Below, piece by piece: positions 30,050-40,929 of a stretch of DNA of 64,000 nt. How positions within the stretch are numbered: the first letter of the stretch is position 1; the number at the start of each line of letters is the position of its first letter. Source of the stretch: Tritrichomonas musculus. Taxonomy: Eukaryota > Parabasalia > Tritrichomonadida > Tritrichomonadidae. The DNA lies in the NCBI GenBank assembly GCA_039105265.1, contig JAPFFF010000032.1, forward strand, positions 124,001-188,000. Reading direction: 5' to 3'. Both the position numbers and the translations under genes were made by a program. The notes under the pieces are model-generated. The model saw nothing but the letters and a program-made list of their open reading frames with translations, did no database searches and was not told the DNA's origin.

Positions 30050-30990
30050 TCGAAAATGAGCTCGTAGCGAGCTATGTTAGGATTGGAGATAGTAGAGACC
30101 ACACCATAACGTATATTACTATAATTGAACAAAAAAAATGTTTGATATGAATAATATTGAATAAGTAAGCATAATCTATATATATTTCTGAGTAAAAAAT
30201 AGTGTTGATATCATTAATGTTGTATATTTTTTAATCAAAATAATACTTAATGATATCATAGGTGGAGTTAGGCCGGAGCAAATGATAAAGATGCGCGTCA
30301 TAATGTTCTCTACTAATGGAATATCTGCATATTAAATAAATATTTATTAAACATAATTGATATTTATTGAATTATATTAACTCACAAATGAAATATAATA
30401 GAGTATAATGGCCAGTAAATGAAATATAATGTAGAATGATAGTTTATAAATGATATAAAAAGGAATATTTTTCAATGTATTTGTTTAAAAGTAAAATAAG
30501 ATTGAGATTATTGAAATATAAGAAAAAAAGGTGGTATTTAAAGGAGATATATTGCATTATAATGGAGATTAAATGAAATATGATATAATATAATGACGCC
30601 GAAATGAAAAATAATGCAATATAATGATCAACAATTGAAATATAGTTCAGTATAATGATTTACAAGAGGAATATGAATCAAAATTTGGCTATATACCGGT
30701 AAACATTTGAAATATGACGCATTTCAATGTGATAAAAGGACACATAAAAGCTGTATGTCAATGACAACTATGAATTGAAATCAGAATATAATGCAAAAAT
30801 TGCAACCCTCGAAGCTAGAATGGCCACTCTTGAGTCAACATAAAAATAATTACATTTTAGAAGTGATTGTTATTTTTATGTATTAAAAATAATAATTATT
30901 ATAATTGAACCTATCCCTAGAGAGATCGAAGGTGAGATCAGGCCTGGGTAGATGTTAAGGACGCACAACCTAACGTATTACAATCACAGA
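30050..30990. repeat. Degenerate repeats: GC-rich motif copies and ATATAATG-type array
   Basis: Three copies of a diverged motif of about 40 bases occur near 30080, 30262 and 30932; the best kept includes CAGGCCTGGGTAG and AACCTAACGTATTAC, and a fourth lies near 24713. Between them, 30380-30720 is a decayed array of units like TGAAATATAATG. Near 30755-30843 a short coding-like remnant reads KIATLEARMATLEST, a coiled-coil-like end. All are decayed; origin is unknown. Confidence 0.4.
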
Positions 30991-32849
30991 TAAGTAAAAT
31001 ATTGAAGTATTAACAATTGTATCAAATGATGATAATCCAATATAAAGTAAATTACCTATTAGCAAATAAATAATATTACAATTTCCAAATAGATAGGCTA
31101 AATGTAATGTCTATCAATATATTTTTAAGTAATAAACTTACACCGTAAACTTTAAAAAATAAGATACAGATTTCATAATCCAAAATAAAATCAAAATTCT
31201 ATAATATTCTGACTTTTTGATGCATTATACAATAATTTTATAAATGATCCTCTCAATAAAGATTAATATTTACTTAATTATTTATAATTTTATTGAGATA
31301 AATGAAAATTAAAAAAAAAAAAAATATTATTTAAATAACCGTTATTATTTGAAATTTTTATTAATCGTTTATCTCTTAATAAATATAAATATATCATGAT
31401 TATAATTGGATATTTATTATAGAAAGGATATTTTTTTACAAATAATATATTAAATGTAATGTAAATCTAGGAATATCAAAAATATTTTCAAACTATTTTA
31501 AATAACATGTAAAGTATTCAAAAATAACAATGGGAAAACGAATATTATCTTGAAATAAAAATAATGACAAGCATTATTTTATAATTATTTGAAATATATT
31601 TATTTTAAAAATAACAAAATATAATAGTGCAATATAGAATTATTAATTTTTATAATTTTCATGATTATTATCAATTTAAATTTAAATTTTTATATTATAA
31701 TATATTAATAAGAAGCAATTGTAAGAATAATATGCTTAAAATATTTTTGGAATCTTCAAATTAAATTTTAATAATCATGAATAAAAAGAAACTAGGTTAT
31801 TTCATTAACCATATAAACTTTAAGATTTAATATAAATCTTCAGTTAAAAATTAAAAGCTTTAATTTGGATAAATAAAATCTGGACTTAAAAATATATTTA
31901 GAATTGTTGTTTTGAAATAATAAATATAATTTATTCTTTAAATAGTTCATATATAAAATTAATTATTGATTTTAATTTATTTTACTTCATTTTTTATCGA
32001 GAAAAAGATAAAATAAGATTAAAAATCATTATATTCATGTCATTCAAATTCATTCAATTTGGTTATATTAAAGATATATGGTGTAAAATACAAATCAAAT
32101 AAGAATTAAATATTTTATTAATATATTATAATTTTATTTTCTGAAAACTTATTTTCGGTTAATAATTAAAATTGATATAAATTTTAATCTATGTTCACAA
32201 AAATTTCAGATGATTATTTTATACACTATACAAATGTTTAATAAATCAAAATTTTCAAAAATACTTTGATTTATTTTGTATATTAGTTAAAAAAAGAATA
32301 CATTTAAATTTCAAATCATCAAACTTCAAATTAATATAAAAGATAATAAATAATTCATATTTCATACTCATTAATTCTTAACTGATATATTTGAATATAA
32401 CCATTTTAAAAATACGTTTTGAATTTTTTGAAAATCGATTTTTGAGAAATAAAATAATATAAACTTTTAAATCTTATTAATAACTTTTAATTTAAAATAT
32501 TAAAATGATTATTTAAATACTGTTATATATACATTCAATATATTTAAAGTATAATTTAGTAACATAAGCATTTTTGGTAAATATACTAAAAAGCATTAAA
32601 ATATAAAATTTATAACAATCAGAAATATTGAGATAAAAAAAATTGAAAACATTCAAAAATATTCAAAACAATATTTAAAACGTACAGATCTAATTCAATT
32701 ATCAATTCTTAAATATCATATTATATAAAATTATTTATTCAATTTTTTTTAAACACCCAAAATCTATTCCTACTTGCAAATATTAATTTTGAATTAGATA
32801 CTATAATATTTTAAATTACATCAAATCAATGTGAAGTTTAATTTTTTAT
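30991..32849. other. AT-rich gene-free stretch
   Basis: Close to pure A/T with stops in all frames. No feature was recognised. Confidence 0.45.
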
Positions 32850-32857
32850 TCAAAAAA

Positions 32858-33749
32858 TAGACTTGTTAAAGTCCATGGACCTGTGGACTTACAAAATTCA
32901 TTCAATTTTTTTTAGCATTTTTTATTTATTCACAAAATAAAAATTATTTATAATTTCTCTGAAATACTCTGGTCCATCTGTCAGGACTTCCAAAATTCAT
33001 TCAATTTTTTTAGCAATTTTTTATTTATTCACAAAATAAAAATTATTTATAATTTCTCTGAAATACTCTGGTCCATCTGTCAGGACTTCCAAAATTCATT
33101 CATTTTTTTAGCATCTTATTATTTATTCACAAAATAAAAATTATTTATAATTTCTCTGAAATATACTGGTCCATCTGCCAGGACTTCCAAAATTCTTTCA
33201 ATATTTTTAGCATTTTTTTTTATTCACAAAATAAATGATCGAATTATTATTTCTCAGAAATAATCTGGTCCATCTGCCAGGACTTCAAAAATTCTTTCAA
33301 TTTTTTTAGCATTTTTTTTTATTCACAAAATATAAAATGTTTAAAAATTTCTCTGAAATACACTGGTCCATCTGCCAGGACTAATAAAATTCTTTCAATT
33401 TTTTTAGCATTTTTTATTTTTTCACAAAATAAAAGAATTATAAAATTTCTTTGAAATATTTTGGTCCATCTGCCAGGATTTCCAAAATTCTTTCAATTGT
33501 TTATGACATTTTTTTTCATGATTAAAAACATTCAAATATAATTTACTCATATTAGTTACTACTTTTCTATTTAAATAAACAAAAAAAAATTAAATAAACA
33601 AATAAACTATAAAATATATGCCTAAAATGAGTTCTTTTTTGAGATATAAAATAAAAATAAATTGACAAGGTTTGTTAGGTCCACGCCAAGTCCCGAGTCC
33701 ACAAAAAGTCCATGAAAAGTGCATTTGTCCCGGACTTTTAACAAGTCTA
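32858..33749. mobile_element. Short hAT-like element (892 bp) filled by a 98-bp tandem repeat
   Basis: The ends are TAGACTTGTTAAAGTCC (left) and, reversed on the right, TAGACTTGTTAAAAGTCC. The flanks are a perfect 8-bp duplication TCAAAAAA (32850-32857 and 33750-33757), the hAT/P length. The interior is mostly a tandem array. There is no transposase frame, so it would need a transposase in trans. The TAGAC terminus only partly fits the hAT YARNG rule. Confidence 0.75.
32872..33515 (+). repeat. 98-99-bp tandem repeat, about 6.5 units
   Basis: GGTCCATCTGCCAGGACTT and close variants recur at 32971, 33070, 33168, 33267, 33365 and 33463, giving a period of 98-99 bp; a diverged first unit lies at about 32872. 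Each unit continues with AAAATTCTTTCAATTTTTTT and TTCACAAAATAAAA. Units diverge gradually from left to right. Confidence 0.9.
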
Positions 33750-33757
33750 TCAAAAAA

Positions 33758-34035
33758 TAATTGAATTCACGTGAAAAACAATGTTACTCCATATTATTGT
33801 TCTAAAATGAATAATAATAAACCAATTTAAAGGTAAAATATTACTAAAAACATATGTGTGGGTAGACGATCAATATTCGTTAAATTATTTAAAATTTTTA
33901 TTTATGAAAAATTTTTTTTTATTTTATTTTTATATATATAATAATATAAAAAAGCATTTAATTAATAAAAGTTGACCAAATTAAGATTTATAATTTTTCA
34001 ATAGTTATATAAATATTGAAAGAAATTTAAAATCA
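33758..34035. other. AT-rich spacer between two repeat blocks
   Basis: No feature is seen. Confidence 0.4.
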
Positions 34036-34966
34036 TTTAATATCTTGTTATAGAGCTCCGAATTTATATTAAATAAATAAATATATAATAGTGATAAGTT
34101 ACATTATACTTATATTTATATCGGGAATGAACTTTTAATCAGCAGTTTTTTAAAAAAAGTTCTGAGAAGTTTCTTTTTTTTATCATAAATTTTTAGCAAT
34201 TCAAAATATTTGAAAATGAAAAAACGATAAATAAGAATCTTTAATATCTTGTTATAGAGCTCCGAATTTATATTAAATAAATAAATATATAATAGTATTA
34301 AATTATATTATACTTATATTTATATCGGGAATGAACTTTTAATCAGCAGTTTTTTAAAAAAAGTTCTGAGAAGTTTCTTTTTTTTTCATAAATTTTTAGC
34401 AATTCAAAATATTTGAAAATGAAAAAACGATAAATAAGAATCTTTAATATCTTGTTATAGAGCTCCGAATTTATATTAAATAAATAAATATATAATAGTG
34501 ATAAGTTACATTATACTTATATTTATATCGGGAATGAACTTTTAATCAGCAGTTTTTTAAAAAAAGTTCTGAGAAGTTTCTTTTTTTTATCATAAATTTT
34601 TAGCAATTCAAAATATTTGAAAATGAAAAAACGATAAATAAGAATCTTTAATATCTTGTTATAGAGCTCCGAATTTATATTAAATAAATAAATATATAAT
34701 AGTATTAAATTATATTATACTTATATTTATATCGGGAATGAACTTTTAATCAGCAGTTTTTTAAAAAAAGTTCTGAGAAGTTTCTTTTTTTTATCATAAA
34801 TTTTTAGCAATTCAAAATATTTGAAAATGAAAAAACGATAAATAAGAATCTTTAATATCTTGTTATAGAGCTCCGAATTTATATTAAATAAATAAAAATA
34901 TAATAGTGATAAGTTACATTATATTTATATTTATATTGGGAATGAACTTTTAATCAGCAGTTTTTT
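34036..34966 (+). repeat. 204-bp tandem array with alternating A/B unit variants
   Basis: Units begin TTTAATATCTTGTTATAGAG at 34036, 34240, 34443, 34647 and 34851, a period of 203-204 bp; the fifth is partial. Units 1, 3 and 5 read GTGATAAGTTACATTATA where units 2 and 4 read GTATTAAATTATATTATA. The array is therefore a 408-bp dimer repeated (A-B-A-B-A). It shows no coding potential. Confidence 0.93.
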
Positions 34967-35058
34967 TACAAAAATGCATACAAGCTATTTTGTCACTTTT
35001 TATTACTTTATAAAAATAAAATGAGTGAATTCTTGAAAGATCAGATATCATAATATAT

Positions 35059-35430
35059 ATGCATTCTCGAGAACTTGTCGAATCTTCTTTAATGGAATTC
35101 TTGAAAAATTCAGATGATCTTGAAGAAAATTATGAAAATTTAATTCGCATTTTTAATGATTACAAAATTGATGAAAATTCGCAAGATTTAAAAGATGTCT
35201 TAAATATAATTATTTCTTTTTGAAATAATTATCCTAGAAATCTACTATTTTTTTCAAAGATTGAAAAAATTATATTTTTTTTTAAGCCAAAAATTATGAA
35301 ATTCTGGTCAAATATTGAAAAATTCCATATTTTTAGAACCAACAAACGAATTCTTTTATTTGCGCTCAACGAAAAAGTTGTTACACTTGACCAAAAGATA
35401 TTGAATTGTTTTTTTAGCTCCAAAAAATAA
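35059..35430 (+). pseudogene. DUF3447/ankyrin-family N-terminal leader, pseudogene
   Basis: A frame of 123 codons with one in-frame TGA at 35221. It reads SSLMEFLKNSDDLEENYENL, then LLFFSKIEKII, and FRTNKRILLFALNEKVVTLD. That is the usual start of trichomonad ankyrin-repeat proteins with a DUF3447-type leader. The ankyrin repeats that should follow are absent. It directly follows the 204-bp array. Recognition is by memory of the family pattern. Confidence 0.5.
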
Positions 35431-37482
35431 ACATAATTCTTAACATTTATATTTTTTCTAATATAATATATTTATATATTTTTATTTATATTAAATAATT
35501 TATAAATATAAGTAGTTCTAAAAGATAAAAATATTTCATAATTTAATTTTTATATTCAAATATTTCAATGATCTTATTCAAAAAATAAAAAAACGATCAT
35601 TTCTTATTTAAAAATAAAATCGTTGATATATCACTTATTGCCCATTAAAATATTCTGGTATTTATAAAATAATCTAATTAACTCTTAATTAATATAATAT
35701 ATGAATATATAAATAAATGACGGAAGAGAATCCAGTACCCATACATATCTAAAAACACTATATCATCATTTTCTCAAATATCTAAGCTACCTCTCAAAAA
35801 ATATGCTCATTTTTATATTTTATGAATAAACAATTAGTATTAATTATTAAATTAAGAATTTTTTTAGAATTGAAAAAAGTAAATATTCCTTAAATAAATA
35901 TTTAAAGAAAAATTGATTTTTTTTGCATTTATTAATAATATAATACTTACACAAACACATTTTATATTATTCACACTTATTTATTACTTTCATTAGCCAA
36001 ATATTTTATCATTTTATATTTAATTAAACCAAATTCTTTAGAATTAAAATAATAATTACTTTTAAATCATTAAATTTTACCGGTAATATTCATTTTTCAT
36101 TTTTTCAATTATTAAATGATTTTTTAAAAGTTTTTTTCTTAATAAAAATCCACTGGTGAAAAGTGTAAAATGAATTTATAAAATTGAGAGGTATTCATGT
36201 GAAGTGAAAACTCGTTATTTGATTTTTTTATTTTTACTTTAATTGAATGAATTTTTTATCTTATGAAAAAATATTAAGATTATTTACTTCTATATATCCA
36301 ATACTGACATTTGCCATAATTGGTTTAAATGGATGTTGAGAATTAAAAAACAATTTAAAAAATAATGTTTCATCTATATCTCGAGTCAATTAAAATATTT
36401 ATGAATTATAAATCAATAATAATATTTTATATTTTATTTATAAAATATATTATCTGTTATATATCCAATTTATTAGCCATATATAAATTTAAATGCAAAT
36501 TTACATTTAAAAATTAAGAAAATGACTTTTTTCTCAATTGATTTACGAAATAATTATATACTAATTGTACAATATAATAATAATAAATATTTAAATAAAT
36601 TTTATTATGTAAATAAGTTACTCTATACTCTCATTTTAAAGAAAAATGTAATTTTATATTTTTCATTATTTTGAATTATTTTTCATCGTATTTTGGTACG
36701 TTATTATTTTTTAGTGATGTGAGATGATTATTTTCGGTGAAGTGAAGTTTATAGTGAAGTGATTCTTGAAAAATTTAAATTTCCTCATTTTCTTAAAAAT
36801 ATTATTAAAAATATTTTTTATATAGTAAAATTATTATGTACTATATTATAAAAATAACTTTAATATTTAATATATTGAAAACCAAAAAATAATCACAATA
36901 CAAAGCAACATATTTTTTTAGAAATTCAATTAAAAATCATCGTTTAATTGAATTTTTCATTTTTTTTTGTTAATTTATCTATTTAATATATAATGTAAAA
37001 CTTAAATATAAAATTTAAATAGTATATAAAATATAATATATATTATATATATAAAATAAAATAATGTTTTAATAACAATACTACTAGGATAAAAAATGTT
37101 TATTATTTCAATATAAAAAATATAATAACTGAAAAAGTTAAAAATTTATAAAAAATAAAAAAAATATAAACAAGTGTATCTCTAGAAAATAAATATTTTT
37201 TAAACATATATGTATTAATAGGTTATTAATATATATATACTATAATAATTAATAAAACAAAATTATATATATATTTATATTTCATCAATTTTTATATAAA
37301 AAAAATTATATAGCCTCTCAATTATAAAACGATTCTTATTCAGAAAAATAAAAATAGAAATATCTCAAAAATAGGAGTATAAAATTCTTATCCATTAAAG
37401 TACATTCTTAGTTTCAAAATAAAAATAATGAAATAATGATCAAAATTACAATATTTCGTCAATTTCTCTACATGAATACCTC
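35431..37482. other. AT-rich gene-free stretch with a second partial end-repeat copy
   Basis: No gene is seen. At about 36150-36206, CTGGTGAAAAGTGTAAAATG followed by GAGAGGTATTCATGTGAAG resembles inner parts of the unit's terminal repeats in opposite orientation, suggesting a second, decayed end nested inside. Confidence 0.4.
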
Positions 37483-37625
37483 TTAAAATTGAATAAAAAA
37501 TGAAGTAAATTGAATACTACCAAAGGTGAAAAGTGCGAAATGAAGTAAACATCGCACTTTTCACCAGTTGATTTGAATGGCAATTTGGTCGTTAAGTGAA
37601 ATTGAGGGGGTGATTTTTACTGAAA

Positions 37626-37628
<3 letters not shown>
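37483..37628 (-). repeat. Right terminal inverted repeat
   Basis: Reverse-complement partner of 22879-23024. It has the same hairpin (37525-37565) and ends ACTGAAACCC directly before the T45 run. Confidence 0.85.

Positions 37629-37673
<45 letters not shown>
37629..37673 (+). repeat. T45 homopolymer at the right boundary
   Basis: Forty-five T follow the right terminal repeat. With the T50 on the left it suggests insertion in a T tract. Confidence 0.85.
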
Positions 37674-37677
<4 letters not shown>

Positions 37678-38049
37678 GCTTTTTTAAGACATAATGCATT
37701 ACTTTTTAAATGGATAAAATTATAGCTTACAGACAAATTCAAATCTTATAGGCTCTCAGTTAAATTAAATTGGCTTGATAAGACAACTTAGAAGGTGAGA
37801 TGGATAAAATAATCAGCTTGTATCTAATTAGATACAGGTTTAATGTAGAAACAAAATGCTCTTCTCTTTATATTTGTCCTAAAAGTATTGTAATAACTTT
37901 TATTTTCAAAATTGAAGAATATTTCCAAAATATTTAAGATATCGAAACTATAAAAAGATGATTCCATCCAATCAAATTAAAAAAAAAATTATGAATTAAA
38001 TACTTTTATATGCAATGATTTTGATTTTTACATTAAAAGATTGGAAAAT

Positions 38050-39200
38050 ATTTCAATTACAAATTATATATAGTATTTCCACCAAAGAAAGTTGAACATG
38101 ATGACGAAAAAGGAATATCATATGATGATATTCTGACCAAATTTGCAAGGTTTCGTTAGAAATGCAGGAATTAATCAAGTTGTCCATCATATATGGGATG
38201 CAGAATACAAAGGGAAAGAAATTTGAAGACATTTTCAGGAAAAACATCGTAAACACAGTCCGTAAATATGTTATTGCAACTGCATTTGAAGTAAACAAAA
38301 ACAAAACCAAATGATCTCATCGTTATTATTCACAGAAGTCAGCATTGATAAAGGGACAACAAAAAATATACACGATATTGAGTTTGTTCTTGAAATCCAA
38401 CTCTCAGGTTTCATACCTTATCCATACAATACCTCAGTAATAAAAAGAGGAACTGCCACTGACTACATAGAACTTCTAGCAAGTTAACTCGATTTTCTCG
38501 GCATTAACCAAATTCATGTATGTTTGCAACTTTTGATGTAAATACTGCTCAGCTGACGCCGCTGTCATTTGATTGGAGTGATTCTCTCCGAAGAAAATAC
38601 ATCGAGCTCAGTGATTTCATGAAGGGGATATTGGTGAATCCATACCTATGTCATAGGGTGAACAATGCATACAAGGCTACTTGCAAGAAAGACTTTCTTC
38701 TTGGTTATGTCGTCAAAAATTTTTGAAGAATAAACAATAAGTGCAGTGACAATCATGACAATCTTTCAGAAATATGCCCAAATACTCAATCATCAAGATG
38801 GAGTGTCGATTATGAACTTTGCTCATTTATTCTCAATCACGTTATAGAATTAAAAATATTAAATGGCCTAAAATATTACGAGATTCTCTTTTTATTAAAG
38901 CCATTTACAGAAGATTTTCTTTTTGGATTTTTATATCGAAACTATGTTGATATTTACTTCAAATTCTAAATAATCCAAAATGGTGTTCCTATACTATTTA
39001 AAGATATTAATCCTTCAAAATTAAGAGCAATAGTTAAAATACTATCTATTAATCCAAAATCAAATACAATAATTTCTTCCTTGTTGATTGTCTTATGAAA
39101 AAACAAATATAATAAACAATTTCAAGATAGTCAACTCTTTCATCTATAGTCAATTATTCTGAAGAGATTGCATAAAGCAATTATGTAAATGGGAACAAAG
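38050..39200 (+). pseudogene. Decayed hAT-like transposase
   Basis: Fragments in several plus-strand frames look like one old coding region. The clearest (38520-38726) reads FATFDVNTAQLTPLSFDWSD and NPYLCHRVNNAYKATCKKDF. Further on SSRWSVDYELCSFILNH recalls the TRWnStyeml block of hAT transposases, with the C-H-R-x-N block before it at the expected distance. Upstream, SIDKGTTKNIHDIEFVLEIQ may be the first catalytic Asp region. Many stops interrupt it. It may once have served the short 8-bp-duplication elements nearby. The family call is tentative. Confidence 0.4.
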
Positions 39201-39532
39201 AAGGTTAATTCATATTGTAAATTGTTAAAATCTTTTATGCAATTAAACGCAACGGAAGAGAGTCATGCATTTTAGCAATTGTTGAGTTATCAAAAACAAT
39301 TGATGACAAATCCAATATTCGATATTTCGTCTCAATATTGATAGGTATATCATAATTGTGTAGCAAAACTATGTCATGTGACAAAAAACTATATCTTCCT
39401 TTTAATGACAAAGGGCGACTATTTTGCAGCTTTTTCAATGTGGATTTTTGAGAGTTAAAAAGGTCTTATAAAAAAAACCCTTTTTTTTAGTCCATTATTC
39501 GTTTAAAAATATTATAATATTTATGTATAGAA

Positions 39533-39772
39533 CTAGGCTTTAAATGGTCATAGTGGATATGCCACTTTTTTCGACAGCTTAACTTTTCTGTGATAATAAA
39601 ATGGTATCTTGATTGATTAGGACATTTTAGATTTTTTGAAATAGCGGATTCTTCTCAAATACATAAACTTTTTCTATGGTGGACATTCTAATGGACATTT
39701 CAAATTTCTAAATGAATGAAATGTGATCTAAAAAAATTTGAGCTATTTCGATCAAACAAGGTCAAATAATTG

Positions 39773-39812
<40 letters not shown>

Positions 39813-40037
39813 TTTGCAATATCAATTTCGATTTTGGTTGATTTCGCAAACTAAAAAAAAAAAAAAAAAAAAAAAAGCAATTATTTGACCTTGTTTGATC
39901 GACATAGCTCAGAAAATTTTTAAAATTTTTTTATTTTAAGAAAGTGGACATATGTCCACAAACTGGACACGTGGACTTTAAAATATTAATTGATCTGGAC
40001 ATTTTGATGTCAAAATGTCCACCTATTTAAAGCCTAG
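39533..40037. mobile_element. Short inverted-repeat element (505 bp) with central T37/A24 hairpin
   Basis: The ends are CTAGGCTTTAAAT and ATTTAAAGCCTAG, flanked by a perfect 8-bp duplication GTATAGAA (39525-39532 and 40038-40045). The core is a hairpin with arms 39739-39817 and 39846-39911: GATCAAACAAGGTCAAATAA, then the T37 run, pairs with the A24 run and its complement. TGGAC-type subterminal motifs include the palindrome GTGGACATATGTCCAC near 39944. There is no coding frame, so it is MITE-like; 8 bp suggests hAT, though the CTAGG end is atypical. Confidence 0.8.
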
Positions 40038-40045
40038 GTATAGAA

Positions 40046-40929
40046 AATGATAAAAAAGATAGGGGGGTCAACCGTAAAATTTTTGTCAAAATATTAAAGC
40101 AAACTTAAAATCTGAGAATTTTTGTATAATAATTATAGAACTATATAGTTCATTGAATATACTATTTATTAAAAATATTTTTTCCTAATTTTATCTATAG
40201 GGCCAAAAAAGGCAAAGCATTAAAGTTGTAATGACTTGTGATTTGAAAATTGAGTTATTTCTTAAAAATTTTCAGTAAAATCATTAAGATAATTAATAAA
40301 AGACTTTGTTCTGCCATTGAAATGATTATAAAACAGGTTTAAATGTGATAATTTTATAATTCTGCTCTTTAATTACATAAAATGTTATATGATAGTTATA
40401 TTCTAAATGATTATATGAAATTGATGCAAATGTAATAAAAATATTAAAAAATAAGAGAGAAAATCTATTAAAAATCAATTTTAGGATAGATTGAAATATA
40501 TATCATTGATTATATTATTATGATATTTAAATAATTTAAATTGTGATTCAAAAATTAATTTTAAATTGATAACCTAAGCAAATAAATATTTTCATAATAA
40601 CCTTCTTGAATAAAACTTAAAATACTAATCAATTTGATTCAAATAATCATAAAAGCCACTTTTTTGTAAAATGGTGAATTATGGTTAATTTTTTTTTTAA
40701 ATTTTCGAAAAGTTGTTGCCTTTTGTGGACCTATAGATGAAATTTAATAATAAATATTTTAAAATAAACTATATAAAGTAAGGAATATATTTCCATCATT
40801 TATTTATCATTATCTTTAAAAAATATATTTTTTGACACATTTTCGGCGGTTGACCCCCCTATTAAAAAAGATATTTTTTTAATTTGAATTTTGATAGATT
40901 CATTGAATTGACAATTTGAATAAAATCTT
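40046..40929. other. AT-rich spacer upstream of the Spg1-like gene
   Basis: No gene is seen. Two stretches share CGGTTGACCCCCCT-like sequence in opposite orientation (AGGGGGGTCAACCGT near 40061 and GCGGTTGACCCCCCT near 40846). They resemble the ends of another inverted-repeat element of about 800 bp. No clear target duplication was found. Confidence 0.4.
40061..40860. mobile_element. Candidate inverted-repeat element (about 800 bp)
   Basis: AGGGGGGTCAACCG at the left and CGGTTGACCCCCCT at the right form a 14-bp perfect inverted pair, unusual in sequence this AT-rich. Inside both ends lies AAAA/TTTT-rich sequence. The interior is non-coding. Target duplications were not resolved, so the element is only suggested. 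Confidence 0.45.

Larger units (their letters stand above)
22879..37628. mobile_element. 14.75-kb fossil unit with 146-bp terminal inverted repeats, possibly Polinton-like
   Basis: Both ends carry a 146-bp inverted repeat starting GGG(C/T)TTCAGTAAAAATCACC, with three mismatches by my count. Both sides are flanked by long T runs in the same orientation, so the target duplication is hidden in T. The length and long terminal repeats are in the range of Polinton/Maverick elements, which are abundant in trichomonads. I recognise no integrase, polymerase, ATPase or capsid gene inside, so family assignment rests only on size and ends. The interior is broken beyond recognition and carries later insertions: two short hAT-type elements, tandem arrays and a large inverted repeat. 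The well-matched ends suggest a much younger age than the interior decay implies, or a non-autonomous derivative. Confidence 0.5.

Noticed and set aside
35229-35423. 64-residue minus-strand frame
   Set aside because: It lies opposite the ankyrin-leader pseudogene, whose plus strand gives the family match.
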